From positions 1,240,001 through 1,304,000 of the forward strand of contig NC_058148.1 of assembly GCF_011075055.1 (NCBI RefSeq): a DNA stretch of 64,000 bases, given 5' to 3'. Position 1 is the first letter of the stretch, and every line of letters starts with the position of its first letter. Shown here piece by piece: positions 59,553 to 64,000 of this stretch. This stretch comes from Mangifera indica. Lineage: Eukaryota; Streptophyta; Magnoliopsida; Sapindales; Anacardiaceae. The notes under the pieces were generated by a model. It had not been told where the DNA came from. It saw nothing but the letters and a program-made list of their open reading frames with translations, and did not search any database. A program made the translations under genes and the position numbers.

Positions 59553-61186
59553 ATTAAGGGTAAATTTGAATTGAGTTAATTTGGGTTTGAATATATGTTT
59601 GGGTTGATTGAGTTGAACTTGAATTGGAACTCTTAGTGGCTTGACTCAATTTCAAAGGCTCGTCGATATTGTTGCATAAGAGCTCCTCTCCTATGCCAAT
59701 TCTTTTTTTTATTCAATAACCCTCCTTTCACTTCTGTGTTCTTGGTCACCGTTTAAGTTGTTTCAAATTCTAATTCAAATTGGCCTTTATTTAGATTCAA
59801 ATCAATTTAAATGCACCCTATTTTTAATACTAAAAGCTTGGGTTATTTTTTTTTTAAACTACTAAGTGAAATTAACTGGTTATAAAAACATTAGGAGTTC
59901 AGTAAACTTAGATAGATTGAGGATCATATAATTTTTCTAAATTATGCTACAAACAATATTTTATTTGTTGGATTAAGTTTTGACTTGGTTAAAAGGGCCC
60001 GACCGATTGGATGAATAGTGACATTGGAAAAACAATACTCTTTAAATAAATGGATATTTATAAAGGAAATTAGTGGAAAAACAAAGATTGATGGAAATGC
60101 ATAATTTAGATATTAAAGTTGAATATCAAGACAAGAAATAAAATGGGATTGCAATTTAGTCAAGGATCCATCCAAAATTCATGGGCAAGCCATGTGCTTT
60201 GTTAAATAAATGTAGATTATTGAATGGACATGACTTGAGTGGCTTTGTTTCAAGTCAAAAATAGATTCTTCTCTGAAATCTGGTCGCCTCCATTAATTAA
60301 TTATTGTTGGAAAGAAATTGCCACATTTTAACAAATTTGTGGGGTTGAATTTGATTTGAACTACTGTTTGAGTTTTAATTTGAATTTAGGTAGTCTTAGA
60401 ATTACAAATTAAGCTATAATACAAACATTATGGAGTTAACACATAACATACTTATATGCATTTTCAGGGAGGCTTTAGGATTATTGTCGAAACCATAGAT
60501 ACGGCACCAATGTGAATCACATGAGATGGCTAAACCCCATTTAATTTCTATAAATATTTTCTCTCATTTTCCTCCACTTTCTCTCCCTCCAAACGCCACA
60601 AATTAAATTTAAACTAAGAAAATTATTAAAAGAATAACTAAATTATGAATTTTTTATGTTGATTTACAAAGCCGAATGGTGTAGATAATTTCAAAATTAC
60701 AAAATTAATTACAAAACAAGATACGACTCCATAATCAACACAATTATAAAATTGGTTTCCAAAGTGGAACATCTTTTTATTTAAGAAAAATTACAGGTAT
60801 TAATTTACATAGTCATATGATAAGAGGTGTGCAAAAATAAACAAAGAATATAAGGACTAAACTTATTGTCAATGGAGTGCAAACAAACAAGAATTTGGGG
60901 TGGATTCAAGTACAACCGATAATTTTTATTATGACCTGTTAATCCGAAATGATATGACACAAAAAAATTAAGTTAGGTTGGGTTTTTCAATCCAATACGA
61001 CTTGAAACTAAATCAGATATTGTTAAGATTGATACGAAAGTAACTTAATTGTTTTGAAAATATGTTACTTTAATATAATTTATTAAAGATATATTAAATA
61101 AATATGTTTTGACTCAAATGATTTGAGAATATGTTACTTCAATATTAAAAAATATTAAAGAATAAATATCAACGACAATTGAAATT
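59553..61186. other. AT-rich intergenic DNA, no gene found
   Basis: Stops in all frames and no clear element. Short TTTGAATT-rich stretches near 59570-59640 resemble decayed MITE sequence. Confidence 0.4.
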
Positions 61187-61600
61187 AGAGATGCCAATTC
61201 AACTACCCAAATAGGATCTCTAGTCTGCCTCTCAAACGGCGAGGTGATTCCATAATAAGAATACGGACAGAGATGAGAAGAAGGCTAAAATCCTCACAAT
61301 TGAAGATGAGGATAATTATTTCCCTCACCTATCTCTTTTCTGCATATTCCTAAATCCTTAAATAATAAAATACTCTTAAAATTTTTGAATTATTACAAAT
61401 ACGCCCTAAAACAAGATAAATATTTCATTATTTACCTAGCAAGGAATGGGAGGGAAATTTTTCCCATGAGGAGAGAAAGGGAGAAAAATTTTCCTTGTAG
61501 GGATGGGACGAGTATACCCTATCATTTTCATATTGGAGACGGGGCATTAATGTAATACCTCTCTCTAGATATATACCTCTACCCGAAATATTTATCCAAA
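61187..61600. repeat. dispersed repeat, copy 2, inverted relative to 58238-58690
   Basis: The reverse complement of about 61330-61450 aligns with 58440-58560 (AATATTTATCTTGTTTTAGG, GTATTTGTAATAATTCAAAA, GGATTTAGGAATATGCAG). Outer parts share GGGATGGG and GGGAAATTTTTCCC type patches. Confidence 0.55.
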
Positions 61601-61761
61601 AAGATATGCTGACGTAAAATATTTCTCAAAACATTTGCAACAGTAAAATCAATGGATGATATTTAATTAAAACCTCATAATTCCCAAAAGTGTAATTATT
61701 GAATAAAACATTAACGTAAATATCATTTAATCCAATGTTTGAAGGAAAACCTAATTGTTAG

Positions 61762-63043
61762 TGTGTGAAATTCCATATTTTTCTGCATTTAATTTCCTTG
61801 ATTTGTGATATTTAATTTATTAATTATTCAATTAATTGCTTGTTTTAGAAAATTGGGCATTAATTGCATTATTCTGAGAAAAGATGCGAAATAAAAGGAA
61901 TTTAGAGTTGTCACGTATCAAGACAGAAAAACGGCAAAATATATAGGAGATGGCTGATTGCAAAAAGGAGAAAATCTCGCTATTTGTTGAGAAATTCACA
62001 GTTGGAGACTTAATTGACAATTGGAGAAAGTTCAGGTCCTTTGGAGGATATTTGGCACAAAAAATTTCTCAATGACTGAAGCAGACCTGACACTATAAAA
62101 AGGAAAATTACTCATTGTTTTAGGGATCTGTTTTTTTTTAGCATTCTTTTCTTTCAAAAATAAACACAGTCGCAACCCTTCGTTGGTTCTTCTTCAATTA
62201 GGATAGGATTTTTATTTTAATTTTCTGTGAAGCCATGAACATGAACATGAGTGGCTAACTCTTTTCTTTAGTTGAGTAATCAGGATCATGGTTCTAAGAC
62301 AATTGTGAGATCTTCTTTACCCGCTTTTTTCTTTTAAATATTTAATCTATTTCTGATTTTATTTATTGTTGTCTTGTTCAATTAAATAGGAGGCGTCTTA
62401 TTTACTTTGGATTAAAAACAACTTTAGTAGATTAAATTATTGAATCCGTAATTGTTTGATGATTTAATCATAAGTGGCTAATTAGCATGCTTGGTGAAGT
62501 AAAATAACTACTGTATGTTAGTGGAATAGGTTAATTTAATTTAAACAAAAACAACGTCTGTGTTTTGTTGACTAGAATCGGTGGCTTTTCTAATTCTTAA
62601 TTCTGTTTGCAATTTAAATTCTAAGATCGTTTCTAGAACTGATTGAAAAACAAGAGAAGTAATTAAAGAACGTTTCTTAATTATCGACACCCAAGGAAAA
62701 ACAGAACGACAAGCGTCTTGATGTTTCATAACCGGTTTATTTAAAAAGAAAGATTAATCTTTTTATCGATGATTAATTGAATTGAACCATACCTGAATTA
62801 CTTGGCTAGAACTCGCCTTATTATTGTTTCAATCTAGTTTTCTGCTTGATTTGATTATTTAATTCTAAATTAATTTATTTTTGTTTATTGGTAGGATTCA
62901 AAACAACAAAATCCCCCTTGCTTTATTTTGTTAGATTTTAAATAAATAGCCCAATCCCTGTGGATATGACTCTACTTGCCCTATCTATAAGTTTTCATTG
63001 AGAGAGTAGAAAATTTTATTTTTGGTGGATTCGACACCTATCA
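61762..63043 (+). mobile_element. 5' LTR of a Ty3/gypsy retrotransposon
   Basis: The right border is set by the CA at 63042-63043, a few bases before the primer-binding site. The left border TGTGTGAAATTCC at 61762 is a guess from TG...CA. A promoter-like TATAAAAA lies at 62094-62101, about 940 bp before the LTR end. The length of about 1.28 kb fits plant Ty3/gypsy LTRs. The 3' LTR is outside the window, so the limits cannot be checked here. Confidence 0.6.
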
Positions 63044-63048
63044 AATTT

Positions 63049-63067
63049 TGGCACCGTTGCCGGGGAT
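63049..63067 (+). other. primer-binding site complementary to tRNA-Asp
   Basis: TGGCACCGTTGCCGGGGAT differs at one base from the TGGCGCCGTTGCCGGGGAT form used by many plant Ty3/gypsy elements, which pairs with the 3' end of tRNA-Asp. Confidence 0.8.
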
Positions 63068-63112
63068 TGGTGTTGATAATTTGTCTGAAATTGTTTTTTT
63101 TAATTTTTGTTT

Positions 63113-64000
63113 ATGACCCGTTTGAACCCTGCAGGAGAACTTCAGTTTGACCCCGAAATCGAGAAGATTACGAGACAACTCTACAAGGAAACTAAATTAA
63201 GTCAAGCTTTTTCTTCTTCATCTTTTGGAATTAATTTAGGAGAGGATTTAACAAATACGGAAGTAGCAGCAATGGCCGAACGAGAGCTTACTTTGAAGGA
63301 GATGGCTATACCTGTCATCAATCAACAACCTCTGTGCATTGCCTATCCAAACATTGATGCCAATTTTGAACTCAAATCAGGTTTGATCCATTTATTGCCT
63401 ACTTTTCAAGGATTATCAGGTGAGGACCCTCATAAACACTTGAAAGAATTTCATGTTGTTTGTTCCACTATGAAACCACAAGGGGTAAGTGAAGAGCAAA
63501 TTAAACTGCGTGCTTTCTGTTTCTCTTTAACTGATAAGGCTAAGGATTGGCTATATTATTTACCATCAGGTTCTATTAATAGTTAAGATGAGCTTAAAAG
63601 ACAATTTTTAGAAAAATTCTTTCCTGCTTTTAGGGCCACCTCAATCAGAAAGGAAATATGTGGGATTAGACAATATAGTGAGGAGACACTTTATGAGTAT
63701 TGGGAGAGGTTTAATCAGCTCTGTGCCAGTTGTCCCCATCATCAAATTTCTGATCAGCTATTAATTTAATATTTTATGAAGGTTTATTGTTGTCTGATAG
63801 GAATTTGATCGATGCAGCAAGTGGTGGAGCTTTGGTTAATAAAACTTTAACAGAAGCAAAAAGATTGATCTCAATAATTGTCGCCAATACTCAACAATTT
63901 GGCATTAGACAAGATGCAACTGTGAGAAGGGTTAATGAGGTAAGCAATAATAATCCTCTTGAGCAAAGACTTGATAAACTCACCTCCTTGTTAGAAAAAT
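63113..64000 (+). pseudogene. Ty3/gypsy gag (retrotransposon capsid), broken and cut by the window end
   Basis: Reading starts at ATG 63113. A Retrotrans_gag domain is recognisable: LLPTFQGLSGEDPHKHLKEF, CSTMKPQGVSEEQIKLRAF, DKAKDWLYYLPSGSI, then after an in-frame stop at 63584 RQFLEKFFPAF, SIRKEICGIRQY, LYEYWERFNQLCASCPHHQI. A second in-frame stop is at 63767 and the frame shifts at about 63770-63780, after which DAASGGALVNKTLTEAKRLI continues to the window end. This copy cannot make a full Gag. Confidence 0.85.

Overview
This window is nuclear DNA of a flowering plant, most likely a core eudicot. The evidence is AT-rich intergenic DNA, genes with many GT-AG introns, a plant-type shaggy kinase, two genes for a plastid-targeted Hsp70, and the usual plant mix of hAT, Mutator and Ty3/gypsy elements. 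The species cannot be named from the sequence.

Layout. 1-4985 (+): the 3' eleven coding exons of UPF3, a nonsense-mediated decay factor; the 5' end lies outside the window. 5000-15100: long gene-free DNA with a complete 841-bp Mutator-type MITE and degraded repeats. 15120-22680 (+): a complete GSK3/shaggy-like kinase of the SK41 (ASK-kappa) type, 12 coding exons, 422 aa, with a leader intron, upstream AUGs and a 930-bp hAT-type element in one intron. 24118-28475 (+) and 34365-38124 (+): a tandem pair of stromal (chloroplast) Hsp70 genes, 8 coding exons each with identical intron phases, encoding 705 and 713 aa. Between the two lie a broken glycoside hydrolase 17 gene, a local triplication of an AT-rich unit, and a perfect-TSD hAT MITE just upstream of the second copy's promoter.

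39278-46171 holds the most unusual structure. It is a roughly 6.5-kb Mutator-like element whose ends are inverted repeats of about 2.5-2.8 kb, each carrying a decayed transposase copy, so that the two copies face each other. Its left terminus is overlapped by a separate 360-bp palindrome that is perfect except for one G/T pair. 46862-49990 (-): a PB1-domain gene with at least three reading-frame disruptions. 50100-56160: MITE-rich DNA, including a second full Mutator-type MITE and two hAT MITEs. 56220-56690 (-): an intronless gene for a small plant-specific Ser-rich basic protein. 57000-61700: repeats. 61762-64000: the 5' LTR, primer-binding site and decayed gag of a Ty3/gypsy retrotransposon that continues past the window.

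The genes do not form a pathway. UPF3 acts in RNA surveillance, the kinase in signalling, and the Hsp70 pair in protein import and folding in the stroma. The remaining structure is mostly transposon biology: three nonautonomous DNA-transposon families can be defined from this window by their ends and target-site duplications. All exon coordinates come from reading splice sites and frames by eye against remembered family sequences; no search was run.
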